This document shows positions 47,432 through 56,128 of a stretch of DNA of 64,000 nt, one piece after another. Positions within the stretch are counted from its first letter, which is position 1. Each line of letters begins with the position of its first letter. The position numbers and the translations under genes are program-made. Under the pieces are notes generated by a model. It ran no database searches, was not told the origin of the DNA, and saw only the letters and a list, made by a program, of their open reading frames with translations. Source of the stretch: an uncultured Pelagibacteraceae bacterium (GTDB lineage Bacteria; Pseudomonadota; Alphaproteobacteria; Pelagibacterales; Pelagibacteraceae); contig CACNWC010000001.1 of the NCBI GenBank assembly GCA_902624075.1, positions 62,001 through 126,000 of the forward strand, read 5' to 3'.

Positions 47432-47931
47432 GAAAAAAAGTAGATAGAAATTATTTGGAAATACAATCACTTGATGATTTAGTTGAATCAAAAAAACCTT
47501 CTAAAGAATTTTTCATAGAATTAATTGATCCCGCAAATTTTCATTTAAATAAATTTTTTTATAAGAATATTGGAAAAAAACATCATTGGGTTGATCGACT
47601 TATTTGGACTGATAAACAGTGGACTGATTATACTGGCGATAAAAAAGTAAAAACATTTATTTTAAAAAAACACGAAGATCTTGTTGGATACTATGAGATT
47701 ATTACACATTTAGATCAAAATGAGACAGAAATAGCATACTTTGGAATATTAGAGGAATACCAAAATCAAAAGTTAGGTTCATTTCTTCTAACTTCAGCAA
47801 TTAAAAATTCTTTTTCATCAAACCCCGATAGAGTTTGGGTTCACACATGCTCTCTAGATCATAAAAATGCTTTGAGCAATTATTTATCTAGAGGCATGAA
47901 AATTTTTAAAAAGGAAACGATATCAATATAA
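47428..47931 (+). CDS. GNAT-family N-acetyltransferase
   Basis: The 167-residue protein starts at GTG, overlapping the HIT gene stop. The acetyl-CoA fold is visible in TEIAYFGILEEYQNQKLGSFLLTSAIKN (Q/R-x-x-G-x-G/A-like loop) and VWVHTCSLDHKNALSNYLSRGMKIF. The family acetylates an amine or peptide N-terminus; the substrate is unknown. HIT-GNAT pairs occur in other Alphaproteobacteria. The stop abuts the convergent lolA gene. Confidence 0.83.
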   Translation: MRKKVDRNYLEIQSLDDLVESKKPSKEFFIELIDPANFHLNKFFYKNIGKKHHWVDRLIWTDKQWTDYTGDKKVKTFILKKHEDLVGYYEIITHLDQNETEIAYFGILEEYQNQKLGSFLLTSAIKNSFSSNPDRVWVHTCSLDHKNALSNYLSRGMKIFKKETISI

Positions 47932-48480
47932 TTAATTTTGTGTAGGTAAATTAAATATTTTTTTTTGAATTTTTTGATTTATTACTAAAGAGGATAAATA
48001 AGTTGAGCTTAAATTTTGATACATATCAATAGTTTGCCAACCTATTAAATAATGACTTTTTCTATCAAAAAACATTTCAAAAATATTATCATTTTCAATG
48101 AATTGAAAACTTATGAAAGTATCTTCTATGGAATTTATCTTCATTTTGTTTATTTTATTTAGTAAAAAATCTTTATCTAGAATTAAATTTAAAGGTGTTT
48201 TCTTTAAAGGATAATTATAATAACTACTTGTTGTTTTAATAACTAATGACTTTCCATTCGATACTAAAATTTTTTTATTTTTTAAATCATACTCACAAAA
48301 AATTTTCTTTGGATATTGTATAATACAATTTCCTTTTTCAGATTTTCCGTTAATATTTTGTTCAAAATTAAAAGATAAATTATCTATTTTATTTAAATTA
48401 TATATTATTTTTTTTTTTACTGATGCAGAGCTCTCTGACGTTAGAAATATAAATATTATAAATAAATAAAATTTTTGCAT
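47932..48480 (-). CDS. lolA: Outer-membrane lipoprotein carrier protein LolA
   Basis: The 182-residue protein has a signal peptide (cleaved near SESSAS, residue about 20) and a LolA-like beta-sheet pattern (LSFNFEQNINGKSEKGNCIIQYPKKIFCEYD, then VSNGKSLVI). LolA carries lipoproteins through the periplasm to LolB or the outer membrane. It follows ftsK, an order shared with other Alphaproteobacteria, and its ATG touches the ftsK stop. Sequence conservation is moderate. Confidence 0.84.
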   Translation of the reverse strand: MQKFYLFIIFIFLTSESSASVKKKIIYNLNKIDNLSFNFEQNINGKSEKGNCIIQYPKKIFCEYDLKNKKILVSNGKSLVIKTTSSYYNYPLKKTPLNLILDKDFLLNKINKMKINSIEDTFISFQFIENDNIFEMFFDRKSHYLIGWQTIDMYQNLSSTYLSSLVINQKIQKKIFNLPTQN

Positions 48481-50603
48481 TAAAGTACATCACGTTTTCC
48501 AACATGATTTGCTTTACTTACAATTCCCTCAGCTTCCATCATGTCAATAATTCTTGCCGCACGATTATAACCAATTTGAAGTTTTCTCTGTAAAAATGAA
48601 GTTGAAGCTTTTCCCTCTGATTTAATAATTTCAACTGCTGTTCCATAGAGTTCATCTCTATCGCCTTGATTTTTAGAATTTTCATTAATTTCTCTCTCAT
48701 CTGCAAAATTTAAAATTTCATCAATGTAATCAGGTTCAGCTTGTGATCTTAGAAAATTATTTATTTTTTCGATTTCTTTTTCAGACACAAAGGGCGCGTG
48801 AATTCTTACAATTTTATTTGCTGATGACATGTAAAGCATATCACCTTTTCCTAATAACTGTTCTGCTCCTTGTTCTCCCAAAATAGTTCTACTATCTATT
48901 TTTGATGTAACTTGAAATGAAATTCTTCTCGGAAAGTTAGCTTTTATTGTACCTGTTATTACATCAACACTTGGTCTTTGAGTTGCCATTATTATGTGTA
49001 TTCCAGCTGCTCTAGCCATTTGTGATAATTTTTGAATGTAATTTTCAATTTCTTTACCTGCCACTAGCATTAAATCAGACATTTCATCAACGACAACAAC
49101 TATGTAGGGCATAGGTAATTTATGTTTTGCATTATACCCATCAATGTTTCTCACGCCTTCTTTCGTCATTAGCCTGTATCTGCTTTCCATTTCTTTAACA
49201 ACCCAACCTAAAACGGAAGCTGCTTTTTTTGCCTCTGTAATCACGGGGCAAAGAAGGTGAGGCACTCCCTCATAGGTAGATAGCTCAAGCATTTTTGGAT
49301 CAATTAAAATAAATTTACATTTTTCTGGAGAATGTCGGAAAAGTAAAGATAAAATTATTGTATTAATACAAACTGATTTTCCAGATCCAGTCGTTCCAGC
49401 AATTAAAAGATGTGGCATTGATGCTAAATCTCCGATAATAGGTGTCCCTGATATACTTTTACCCAAAGCTATTGGCAATTTAATATCTTTTTTTTTGAAA
49501 TCAGAATGATTCAATATTTCACTTAAATAAACATTCTCTCTAGATAAATTAGGCAGTTCTATACCCACGGTGTTACTTCCTGGAATAGTTGATATTCTGG
49601 CGGACTCCGAGCTTGTATTTCTAGCTATATCATCAGATAAATTAATTATTTTGGAAACTTTGATACCTGCAGCTGGTTCAAATTCATTTAATGTCACAAC
49701 TGGGCCTTGACTTATTTTTTTAATAGTACCATCAACTCCAAAATCTAGAAGAATCTTTTCAAGGAATTCTGCATTATTATTTTCATTTTTTTCTAATTTA
49801 GCTTTATTATTTTTAGAGGGTTTTTCTAATAATTCAATCGAAGGTATTTTAAACTTTGTAGAATTTTGTGAAACACTTCTTTCTGTTTTTATAAAAGGTA
49901 AATCTTCTTGAATTAAATTTTTTATTTCTTCTTCAGGAATATATTCATTGATTACTTCATTTTTGTTTGTGTATATTTTATCATTTTTCTTAAATAAATA
50001 ATGAATAAATTTTTTAATATTTTGTATAAAAACTTTAATATTAAAATTAATACTTTTTAAAAAAATAAATGATATTATTAAAATTAAAATGTAATAAAAA
50101 ATATTTTCATTTAAATTAATTAATTCTCTTAATATACTTTGATTTAGAAAGTTTCCAACAAAACCACCATTTCCATTTATATATAAACTAAAAGTCTTTG
50201 TATAAAAATAATCAAAAAAAAGAGATCCTACCAAAGAATAAATTGTTATATAAAAGATATTTTCAATAAATAAAAAAATTTTTTTATTTTTAAAAATATT
50301 TATGCCAGTAAATATAAAAGTTAATGGTATTAAAAAGGAGACTAAACCCACAGATTGAAAAAAAAAATCAGATACGTAACTACCCTGAAATCCTAAAATA
50401 TTCTTAATTTCAGTATTTTCTGGAAAAATGAAATTTGGATCTTCAGGAGAATATGAGATTAGAGATATTAGTAGTAAAATTCCTAAAATAGATATTAAGA
50501 TACCTGAAATTTCAATTAATCTTCTTAAAATAAAAATTAATATTGAATTAATTAGTTTTTTTATATCCATTTTTGATGAATCAAATTTACCACTTTGTAT
50601 CAT
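48480..50603 (-). CDS. ftsK: DNA translocase FtsK
   Basis: The 707-residue protein has several N-terminal membrane helices (residues about 20-190), a charged linker, then the motor: PHLLIAGTTGSGKSVCINTII (Walker A), KFILIDPKMLELSTYEGVPHLLCPV, YIVVVVDEMSDLM (Walker B). The gamma DNA-reading winged helix is at the C-terminus (FLQRKLQIGYNRAARIIDMMEAEGIV). FtsK pumps DNA to the septum and activates XerCD at dif. It is short compared with E. coli FtsK, which has a longer linker. Confidence 0.97.
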   Translation of the reverse strand: MIQSGKFDSSKMDIKKLINSILIFILRRLIEISGILISILGILLLISLISYSPEDPNFIFPENTEIKNILGFQGSYVSDFFFQSVGLVSFLIPLTFIFTGINIFKNKKIFLFIENIFYITIYSLVGSLFFDYFYTKTFSLYINGNGGFVGNFLNQSILRELINLNENIFYYILILIISFIFLKSINFNIKVFIQNIKKFIHYLFKKNDKIYTNKNEVINEYIPEEEIKNLIQEDLPFIKTERSVSQNSTKFKIPSIELLEKPSKNNKAKLEKNENNNAEFLEKILLDFGVDGTIKKISQGPVVTLNEFEPAAGIKVSKIINLSDDIARNTSSESARISTIPGSNTVGIELPNLSRENVYLSEILNHSDFKKKDIKLPIALGKSISGTPIIGDLASMPHLLIAGTTGSGKSVCINTIILSLLFRHSPEKCKFILIDPKMLELSTYEGVPHLLCPVITEAKKAASVLGWVVKEMESRYRLMTKEGVRNIDGYNAKHKLPMPYIVVVVDEMSDLMLVAGKEIENYIQKLSQMARAAGIHIIMATQRPSVDVITGTIKANFPRRISFQVTSKIDSRTILGEQGAEQLLGKGDMLYMSSANKIVRIHAPFVSEKEIEKINNFLRSQAEPDYIDEILNFADEREINENSKNQGDRDELYGTAVEIIKSEGKASTSFLQRKLQIGYNRAARIIDMMEAEGIVSKANHVGKRDVL

Positions 50604-50634
50604 CTAATTTTTATTGTTAAAATTAAAATTTATT

Positions 50635-51702
50635 ATGGAAGTGTGTATATTAGGTAGTAGTTTAACAAGCTTAACTTTAGCAAAAACTTTAGTTAATCAA
50701 GGCATATATGTAGATATTTTTTCATCTAAAAATAATAAAGAGGCAGATAAAAATCGAACAATAGGAATTTCGAAAAATAACATAGAATTTTTTAATAAAT
50801 ATATTTTTAACATTAATAAGATTTTATGGAATATTAACAAAATTGAAATTTTTAGCGAAAATTTGAATGATGAAAATATTCTGAATTTTGTTGATAGAGA
50901 AAAGCTATTTTCAGTTGTAAAAAATTATAGATTAATGAATTTTTTAATTTCTGAGCTCAACAAAAATAAATTATGCAAGTTTAAAAAAAAAAAAATTACG
51001 AACAATATTTTAAAAAAAAATTATAAAATAATTATTAATTGTGATTTAAATAACTTAATAACAAAAAAATTTTTTTATAAAAAAATAAAAAAAGACTATA
51101 ACAGTTTTGCTTACACTACAGTTTTTAAGCATAAAAAATTGAATAACTTTACAGCAAAACAATTTTTTACTTCAAGAGGTCCATTAGCTTTTCTACCTAT
51201 TTCAGAAACAGAAACGTCAGTTGTTTATTCTGTGAGAGGAAAAGAAAAAATTGATTTAGATTACTTTATAAAAAAATATAATAATAATTATAAAATTATT
51301 TCTATTAATAAATCGTCTAGTATTGAATTAAAATCATCTAACCTAAGATCATATTATTATAAAAACGTACTTGCTTTTGGTGATTTACTTCACAAGATAC
51401 ATCCTTTAGCAGGTCAAGGTTTTAATATGACAATTAGAGATATTAAAGAGATTTTGAAATTAATAAAATCTAAAAAAGGAAATGGGTTAGATTTAGATAG
51501 TTCAATTTGTATTGATTTTGAAAAAAATATGAGACATAAAAATTATCTTTTTTCTAACAGCATAGATTTGATCTATGAATCTTTTAAATTAGAAAGTAAA
51601 ATTAAAAAAAATTTATTTAGTAAATTAGTTAGACAAATGGGGAAAAATAAAACCTTAAATAATTTTTTCGTAAAAGTAGCTGATGAAGGATTTTTTATCT
51701 AA
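50635..51702 (+). CDS. UbiH/Coq6-family FAD-dependent monooxygenase (ubiquinone biosynthesis)
   Basis: From ATG 50635 the 355-residue protein starts MEVCILGSSLTSLTLAKTL, a GxGxxG-like FAD loop (GSS here). Its second signature FGDLLHKIHPLAGQGFNMTIRD is the UbiH/UbiF/Coq6 type. A TTG at 50614 is also in frame but adds only 7 residues. These enzymes hydroxylate the ubiquinone ring. Which position it modifies is not clear, since small genomes may have one broad-range hydroxylase. It is divergent from ftsK and its stop abuts the Lon-like gene. Confidence 0.83.
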   Translation: MEVCILGSSLTSLTLAKTLVNQGIYVDIFSSKNNKEADKNRTIGISKNNIEFFNKYIFNINKILWNINKIEIFSENLNDENILNFVDREKLFSVVKNYRLMNFLISELNKNKLCKFKKKKITNNILKKNYKIIINCDLNNLITKKFFYKKIKKDYNSFAYTTVFKHKKLNNFTAKQFFTSRGPLAFLPISETETSVVYSVRGKEKIDLDYFIKKYNNNYKIISINKSSSIELKSSNLRSYYYKNVLAFGDLLHKIHPLAGQGFNMTIRDIKEILKLIKSKKGNGLDLDSSICIDFEKNMRHKNYLFSNSIDLIYESFKLESKIKKNLFSKLVRQMGKNKTLNNFFVKVADEGFFI

Positions 51703-51704
51703 AA

Positions 51705-52343
51705 TTATTGAATTGTGGTATTATTATATTGATCAAAAGTATAGGTTTTTAAAATCTCTGAAATTTTATCTTTTCTTATATTTATATTTTTTGCTTCTAA
51801 TAAAACTTGTTTTTCCTCATCAGTAAATGGTGAAGTCATTGCTAAAGCATTGATTGCTTCATTTAAACTTTGTTTTTCTAATCCTTTCCAATTTATCATA
51901 AACCCTTTTTTTTCAAATAAAGCTTTAATATCTTTAAAAATTAACTCTAAATCTGAAAATTTTAACTCTTGCTTGTTTTCATTGAGGTCTTCTAAAAAAC
52001 TAGAGGGATCTATTTCACACTCTCTATATTTTTTGTTATTAATGTATTCTTTTATAATTTTAAATCTCACGATTCCCTTTACTTCAATTAAATATCTATT
52101 ATCAGAAGTTTCCTTAAAATTTATTATTTTACCAAGACAACCTATCTTATAAAGATTTGGTAAATCGCCTTCTAACTTATTAATATTTTTTGGTTGAATT
52201 ATACCAATGTATCTATCTGCCTTCATGCTATCGTTTATCATCTCAATATATCTAGCTTCAAAAATGTTTAAGGGAACAGTTGTTTTTGGGAAAATAATAA
52301 AATTACTTAAAGGAAAAACAGGAACTTTGTTTGGAAAATTCAT
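51705..52343 (-). CDS. Lon N-terminal-domain (substrate-binding) protein
   Basis: The 212-residue protein begins NKVPVFPLSNFIIFPKTTVPLNIFEARYIEMIND, the Lon N-terminal domain pattern, and has LYKIGCLGKIINFKETSDNRYLIEVKGIVRFKI. No ATPase or protease domain follows. Stand-alone domains of this type are common in Alphaproteobacteria and their role is not known, though they may bind proteins. It lies next to the accessory stretch that begins at 52.4 kb. Confidence 0.88.
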   Translation of the reverse strand: MNFPNKVPVFPLSNFIIFPKTTVPLNIFEARYIEMINDSMKADRYIGIIQPKNINKLEGDLPNLYKIGCLGKIINFKETSDNRYLIEVKGIVRFKIIKEYINNKKYRECEIDPSSFLEDLNENKQELKFSDLELIFKDIKALFEKKGFMINWKGLEKQSLNEAINALAMTSPFTDEEKQVLLEAKNINIRKDKISEILKTYTFDQYNNTTIQ

Positions 52344-52405
52344 AAAAAACGTTTAATTATTATATGATATTTTTTTTTTATAAAAAGTTTAAATAGTCAC
52401 AGTTG

Positions 52406-53254
52406 ATGATTTTTTGGATTGCATCATACCCTAAGAATGGAAACACATGGCTAAGGTCTTTGCTTAGTGCTTATTATTTTACTAAAGATGGTTTTTATTT
52501 AGGTGATGCTCAATTGGAAAATATTGAACAATTTCCTCAAAAAAAATTTTTTAACAAATTTAATTATAAACCTGATATAGCAGGAGAAACATCAAAATTT
52601 TGGATTAAAGCTCAAGAAATAATAAATTTAGATAAGAAAATAAGGTTTTTTAAAACCCATAATTTTCTAGGTAATTTAGGAGGTAATAATTTTACAAACA
52701 TCAAAAATACCATAGGGGCAATTTACATAGTAAGGGATCCAAGAAATGTTGTTACCTCAATAAAAAACCATTTTGAACTTGATTATAATCAAGCATTAAA
52801 ATTTATGAGAAATGAAAAAAAATTTACTTATGATAACACTAAAAATAATGACTATAGCGATTTTCAATTTATAAGTTCTTGGGAAAAAAATTATCAATCA
52901 TGGATATATAATAAATATTTTCCAACTAAAGTAGTCAAATATGAGGAGCTCGAGAAAGAAACATTTTATATATTTAAAGATGTTATAAATTTTATAGATA
53001 AGATTTTTAAAAATAAATTAAAATTTAACAAACAAAAAGCTCAAAATGCAGTACAAAGTACCTCTTTTTCAAAATTAAAAAAACTTGAGAATGAAAAAGG
53101 TTTTTCCGAGTCAATGATTTCTAGAGATCTAAAAAAAAAAATTCCTTTTTTTAATTTAGGTCCAGAAAATAATTGGAAAAAACTTGATATCAATTTTCAA
53201 AATGATTTAAATAAAATTTTTCAAAAAAACTTAACTGAACTTAAATATAAATAA
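52406..53254 (+). CDS. Sulfotransferase-domain protein
   Basis: The 282-residue protein (ATG 52406; TTG three bases earlier possible) has the PAPS loop IASYPKNGNTWLRSLLSAYY at residue 5 and the 3'-phosphate site AIYIVRDPRNVVTSIKNHF with Arg and Ser. Unlike the two TPR-sulfotransferases near 16-19 kb it lacks TPRs and is the sulfotransfer-1 type. It could sulfate a carbohydrate or lipid. It lies convergent with a polysaccharide deacetylase, 10 bp apart. The acceptor is not known. Confidence 0.82.
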   Translation: MIFWIASYPKNGNTWLRSLLSAYYFTKDGFYLGDAQLENIEQFPQKKFFNKFNYKPDIAGETSKFWIKAQEIINLDKKIRFFKTHNFLGNLGGNNFTNIKNTIGAIYIVRDPRNVVTSIKNHFELDYNQALKFMRNEKKFTYDNTKNNDYSDFQFISSWEKNYQSWIYNKYFPTKVVKYEELEKETFYIFKDVINFIDKIFKNKLKFNKQKAQNAVQSTSFSKLKKLENEKGFSESMISRDLKKKIPFFNLGPENNWKKLDINFQNDLNKIFQKNLTELKYK

Positions 53255-53264
53255 GAAATTCTAA

Positions 53265-54107
53265 TTAATTACACATTTGTAGTAATTTTTTTCTTGAATA
53301 CTTATAAACAAAATCTGTGCAACCGTTCAAAAAAGATGAACACATATCTAATGAGTATTTGCTATTTATTTCATCTCTAAATAATATTTTATTATTATTT
53401 AAATTATCACCTCGTATTCCTGTAAAAACTAAATCATAACTTTTCAATGAAATTTTTAAGCTTTTCTTACTAATATCGTTCAAAGTACCATAAGTAAAAG
53501 CGAAAGTATTTATTTTTGTTTTTAAAGATTTGCTAAGTAATTTTTTACTTCCTTTTATTTCATTATAAAGTTTATTTTGATTCATAACTTTCTTAAGATT
53601 TGGATGACTTAGGGTATGTGATCCAACTACATGTCCTTTGTTAATCAAATATTTTAAATCCTTAAGCGTCAAATTTAATTTGTTGTAATTTTTTTTATTC
53701 AATTTTAATTTTTCTGAACAAAATTCTTTTATATCTTTCTTATTTTTCATTTTTACAAATTCATATGGAACAAAAAAAATTGATTTTATGCCAAATTTAC
53801 TTTCGAGTTTATTTGCAAAAATTTTATTAGATTTTAAACCATCATCAAATGTTATAATTAAATTTCTTCCCTTAAATTTTATATTTTTTTTTCTTTTACT
53901 GATAAATTTTTTTGGATCTAGAAATTTCCATCCATTTTTTTTGAGAAATCGTATTTGATTAAAATAAATTGAATGATCTTTTTTTGGAGTGTCATGTAAC
54001 ATCATAATTCTTAGAGAGTCTTTAGTAGAGTCAGGAGAACTTACTATATTCAAATTTTCTACTATTTTTTTTTTTAGAAAAAATCTAATTTTTAGTAAAT
54101 TTACCAT
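53265..54107 (-). CDS. Polysaccharide deacetylase (NodB-like)
   Basis: The 280-residue protein has the NodB-homology signatures LIITFDDGLKSN (catalytic Asp pair) and VVGSHTLSHPNLKKV (metal-binding HxxxH), with MMLHDTPKK near the start and TFAFTYGTLND later. Such enzymes remove N- or O-acetyl groups from polysaccharides. No signal peptide is visible, so it may act on a cytoplasmic lipid-linked precursor. Its start overlaps the FkbH-like gene by 23 bp, so the two are probably coupled. Confidence 0.84.
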   Translation of the reverse strand: MVNLLKIRFFLKKKIVENLNIVSSPDSTKDSLRIMMLHDTPKKDHSIYFNQIRFLKKNGWKFLDPKKFISKRKKNIKFKGRNLIITFDDGLKSNKIFANKLESKFGIKSIFFVPYEFVKMKNKKDIKEFCSEKLKLNKKNYNKLNLTLKDLKYLINKGHVVGSHTLSHPNLKKVMNQNKLYNEIKGSKKLLSKSLKTKINTFAFTYGTLNDISKKSLKISLKSYDLVFTGIRGDNLNNNKILFRDEINSKYSLDMCSSFLNGCTDFVYKYSRKKLLQMCN

Positions 54108-55695
54108 TTTTAAAAATAAATCCTAATTTTTTTAACATGATGAACATTGGTTTATTTTTTTTGCTATGTTGAAATTTAATTTCTATTTTTTTGTTTTTTT
54201 TTATAAAATTTTTGATTATTTGATTTTCAACTTGTCTTCCTGTAATTCGACAACTCATTAAAAAATCGTTAATCTCAAATTTTTTTTTATTGTCTACAAC
54301 AGTTGTTAATGCTGTCAAACCATAATCTGCAAATTTATCACTGACATAATATAAATTAATTTTGGCTTTATTTTTTTTTAACCAATTTTTCAGCTCTTTT
54401 TCTGTAAGTCTTCTAGTAATCGTATTTAATTGGTTTGTTTTGTTAAATAATTGTATTGTTCGTTTGAGATTATCTTTATTTAATTCCTTCTTAGAAATTT
54501 TCACGTTTAACTTTTTTACCCAATTATTTAATTCTTTATCAGAAAGTTTTTTTGACTCTAAATTCTTAATCTCTTTTGATGCAAGATAGCTTGAAGTTCT
54601 ATTCTTATCTTCTTTTGTAAAAGATGGATTATGAAACCACAATTCTTTAAAAAAATTTTCATTAGCTGTAAGAATATCGTCAAAGTATTCAGGACACTCA
54701 ATCTCAGGAAAAATTTCTTTTATTCTCTCTCTTTCTATTTTGCTATCATCAATAAATACAACATGTGAACTTGTAATGTTTAAATTTTTAAGAATTTTAT
54801 TTATATTTTTTGCTTTATCATCCCAATTACATTTGATCTCTACAAAATCATCTAGAGATAAAATCATATTTTCATTTTTTTTAAATGCCTCTTCTACATT
54901 TTTAATTTCATTTTTAGATGATATGGCTAGCATAATTCCTTGATTTTTAAGATACTTAAGAAATGTTTGTAGATCTCTATGTGCTTCACCAACTGAATCA
55001 TGTCCACCAAGATTAATTTTTCCATAACCGATGTCACCTAAAATCCCACCCCATAGTGTGTTATCTAGATCACATATAATTAATTTTTTTCCATCACCTT
55101 TAATATTAATTATTCCATTAATCAGGCTGTTTGCAATATTTCTTAAATTATCAATTTCAATAGGAAATTTTGCAGTGTAATAGTTTGAATAATTTATTTT
55201 AATATTAGATAAATGAGAATTATTAATTAAAAAAATATCCTCTGAATTATCAAAAAAATCAGAAACTATATTGTTAGCTGTATTTATCAGATATGAAGGA
55301 CCCTTTTCTTTTTTGGAATGCGTAAAAAAATTTAAAAATTTTGTTTTCTCATAAATTTCAAAATTAGAAATGAAAACTTTGGAAACTCTTTTTTTTAAAA
55401 TATTTATTAATTTGCAATAATTTTCAATTTCATTTTTGAACTTTTTAAAATTTACTTTTTCATTTTTGAGAGATTTTTTAAATTCTTCAGAAATATCATG
55501 TATATCTTCAATAATAAAAATATAATCATTTTTTTTGACATTTTTTTCATTCATCAAAAAAATTTCTAAATTTCCATTAAAATTTGAGCATTCAATTTTA
55601 TAATCTATAATTTTTTGGTTATTAAAAATTTGACGAACTAAATCTAAATTGTATTTTGAAATCAGTATTAATTTATCTTTTTTATTCAATCTCAT
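54085..55695 (-). CDS. FkbH-like HAD phosphatase/glyceryl-ACP synthase
   Basis: The 536-residue protein has an N-terminal part of uncertain fold, a HAD core LIICDLDNTLWGGILGDIG (DxDxT), VVFIDDSKIERERIKE, and a C-terminal GNAT-like part (TNQLNTITRRLTEKEL and FLMSCRITGRQVEN). This is the FkbH layout. FkbH enzymes take 1,3-bisphosphoglycerate and load a glyceryl unit on an acyl carrier protein. The adjacent ACP gene overlaps it by 14 bp. A role in surface glycan or lipid decoration is inferred from the deacetylase and sulfotransferase neighbours. Confidence 0.82.
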   Translation of the reverse strand: MRLNKKDKLILISKYNLDLVRQIFNNQKIIDYKIECSNFNGNLEIFLMNEKNVKKNDYIFIIEDIHDISEEFKKSLKNEKVNFKKFKNEIENYCKLINILKKRVSKVFISNFEIYEKTKFLNFFTHSKKEKGPSYLINTANNIVSDFFDNSEDIFLINNSHLSNIKINYSNYYTAKFPIEIDNLRNIANSLINGIINIKGDGKKLIICDLDNTLWGGILGDIGYGKINLGGHDSVGEAHRDLQTFLKYLKNQGIMLAISSKNEIKNVEEAFKKNENMILSLDDFVEIKCNWDDKAKNINKILKNLNITSSHVVFIDDSKIERERIKEIFPEIECPEYFDDILTANENFFKELWFHNPSFTKEDKNRTSSYLASKEIKNLESKKLSDKELNNWVKKLNVKISKKELNKDNLKRTIQLFNKTNQLNTITRRLTEKELKNWLKKNKAKINLYYVSDKFADYGLTALTTVVDNKKKFEINDFLMSCRITGRQVENQIIKNFIKKNKKIEIKFQHSKKNKPMFIMLKKLGFIFKNGKFTKN

Positions 55696-55975
55696 TTATA
55701 AATTCTATTAATGTTTTAATAGACAATTTTTTAAAATCTTTTTTTTGTATTTCAAATAGTAGATTTTTTTTAAAATTTATTATTTTTAATTCCTTATCAA
55801 GAAACATTATAAAGGTTACAAATGCAAGCGAATCAAATTTTGAATTTGATCCTAATATTTCAATTGAATTAATATCTTTTGTATCTTTATCGATTTTTTT
55901 ATTTATTAGGTTATAATATTTATTTAGAGCAATCTTGGTTGAATTATAAATATCTTCTTTACAATATGTTTTCAT
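55682..55975 (-). CDS. Acyl carrier protein-like protein
   Basis: The 97-residue protein has an ACP-like helical pattern with a FDSLAFVTFIMFLD segment near residue 52-65 that fits the DSL phosphopantetheine site. ACPs of this kind accept glyceryl or acyl groups. It lies directly upstream of the FkbH-like gene with a 14-bp overlap, which supports their joint action. The housekeeping AcpP has a different sequence (GADSLD), so this is a dedicated ACP. Confidence 0.82.
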   Translation of the reverse strand: MKTYCKEDIYNSTKIALNKYYNLINKKIDKDTKDINSIEILGSNSKFDSLAFVTFIMFLDKELKIINFKKNLLFEIQKKDFKKLSIKTLIEFINEIE

Positions 55976-55991
55976 TTATTATGATTACTCA

Positions 55992-56126
55992 ATGCTATTT
56001 CATCATTTAAGTATATTCGTAAAATCAATTGACAAATCAACTATCATATTTTCTAGAGATCTTAAAGCGCAAAAAACAAGTAAGATAATAGTGGATAGAG
56101 CTTTAAATTTTATTATTGAAAATTAA
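55992..56126 (+). pseudogene. Short VOC/glyoxalase-like fragment (44 aa), possible remnant
   Basis: ATG 55992 opens a 44-residue frame. Its first part, FHHLSIFVKSIDKS, resembles the opening strand of VOC-fold (glyoxalase/epimerase) proteins, which then normally run about 130 residues. The frame then changes to an unrelated-looking KTSKIIVDRALNFIIEN and stops 2 bp before the next ATG. It may be the remnant of a deleted epimerase gene or an unrelated small protein. It lies between divergent ACP and GNAT-like genes. Confidence 0.4.
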
Positions 56127-56128
56127 AA

